From: Magnetococcales bacterium
GTDB taxonomy: Bacteria; Pseudomonadota; Magnetococcia; Magnetococcales; Magnetaquicoccaceae
DNA length: 13,325 nucleotides
NCBI GenBank assembly: GCA_015229095.1
Contig: JADGCE010000020.1
Span: 1 to 13,325, forward strand
Reading direction: 5' to 3'
Shown here: positions 12,871 through 13,325 of the stretch, in pieces
Layout of the letters: each line of letters starts with the position of its first letter
How positions within the stretch are numbered: the stretch's first letter is position 1
Translations under genes and position numbers: made by a program
The notes under the pieces: generated by a model
What the model saw: the letters and a program-made list of their open reading frames with translations, nothing else
Database searches by the model: none
What the model was told of the DNA's origin: nothing

Positions 12871-13325
12871 CTAAGTAGTGGCAGCCCCATCCGGCTCCAC
12901 ACTCGCCTTGGCCACCCGCCTGCGATACACCCTGGGTTTCTTTTCGGGTGCCTGCGTCTCGACCGGAACAGGAACCTCGACAGGCGGCACATCCTTGACC
13001 ACTTTGCTGCGCACGGCCCTCGTGCGGGGAGCTCTGACCTTGGGGGGAGGCGTTGCAGGGGGAAGAAGAGGCTCCACCCCATCGGGTTCTCCGGGCAACT
13101 CCGGGGGAGCCATCTCGGCTGGCACGGCCACCACGGGGTCTGCCTCCGCAGATCCCTGTTGGCTGCCAGCATCGGCGACATGTTCCGGTACAACGACACC
13201 CCCTCCCTCTTCTGCCGCTTCTCCCGGTTGTTCCGGCATCCCATCAGACCCGGAAACCGGCTGATCCGGCTCGGAGATCTCTGCCGCTTGCCCAGGCGGT
13301 TCCGGCACCACAACAACCGCCTCCA
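12871..13325 (-). CDS. Pro/Glu/Val-rich C-terminal tail of a protein cut by the right edge
   Basis: The minus strand is open from the right edge to TAG at 12871-12873, giving about 151 C-terminal residues with no start needed inside the window. The composition is low-complexity: acidic Pro/Glu/Ala/Val/Gly stretches (for example GMPEQPGEAAEEGG) followed by basic patches (RAPRTRAVRSKVVKD and KKPRVYRRRVAKA). No fold or motif is recognised. Alternating acidic and Arg-rich segments occur in the disordered tails of RNase E, and also in TonB-like or ribosome-associated proteins; I cannot choose without the upstream part. Codon choice is compatible with coding, but Pro-rich open frames arise easily at this GC content, and open frames exist here on both strands. 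Confidence 0.5.
   Translation of the reverse strand, partial: EAVVVVPEPPGQAAEISEPDQPVSGSDGMPEQPGEAAEEGGGVVVPEHVADAGSQQGSAEADPVVAVPAEMAPPELPGEPDGVEPLLPPATPPPKVRAPRTRAVRSKVVKDVPPVEVPVPVETQAPEKKPRVYRRRVAKASVEPDGAATT

Noticed and set aside
1..13325. CRISPR arrays, tRNA/rRNA genes, insertion sequences, prophage or toxin-antitoxin pairs
   Set aside because: No regularly spaced repeats, cloverleaf-like sequence, transposase or phage-like protein was seen on either strand.

Overview
The window looks like a chromosomal segment from a magnetotactic member of the Pseudomonadota, most likely Magnetococcales-like. The main pointer is a small minus-strand gene at 1111-1503. Its C-terminal third carries the Mms6-type signature: GTIW-x-GKG, a Leu-Gly run, WGPI, then one hydrophobic helix. 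Everything else is ordinary proteobacterial housekeeping and regulation, with moderately high GC and frequent GTG starts. The lineage call is inference; there is no rRNA or other marker gene here.

Left part (1-1653): a partial zinc-ribbon protein running off the left edge (minus), a 251-bp non-coding gap with two perfect hairpins, and the mms6-like gene with a strong ribosome binding site, its own candidate promoter, and an upstream terminator separating it from lpoA. It appears to be a single-gene unit, with no recognisable mam/mms partner in the window.

Centre-left (1635-7450): lpoA (outer-membrane lipoprotein activator of peptidoglycan synthesis, minus) lies 33 bp from the divergent gene rsmI (16S rRNA methyltransferase). 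rsmI is followed by yraN (nuclease-fold protein) and a dolP-like twin-BON lipoprotein. This is the lpoA/rsmI/yraN/dolP neighbourhood known from E. coli, without diaA. A GlcD-type FAD oxidase overlaps the end of dolP by 47 nt, and dksA follows under its own near-consensus sigma70 promoter.

Centre-right (7510-10492, minus): a tight gene set read cysQ, adenosine kinase (PfkB family), PilZ, thiE. There is a 45-nt gap after cysQ and then two 4-nt start/stop overlaps, so it is probably one transcript. CysQ clears pAp from sulfate/PAPS metabolism, the kinase handles adenosine, PilZ is a predicted c-di-GMP receptor, and ThiE makes thiamine phosphate.

Right part (10592-13325): a B12-binding radical SAM protein (plus) converges on a carboxymuconolactone-decarboxylase-like protein (minus) with 4 bp between them. 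Beyond these lie a hairpin-rich, repeat-like intergenic block and the Pro/Glu/Val-rich C-terminal tail of a protein cut by the right edge.

The most interesting item is the mms6-like gene lying in housekeeping context with a basic tail. I saw no CRISPR array, tRNA, rRNA, transposase or phage gene.
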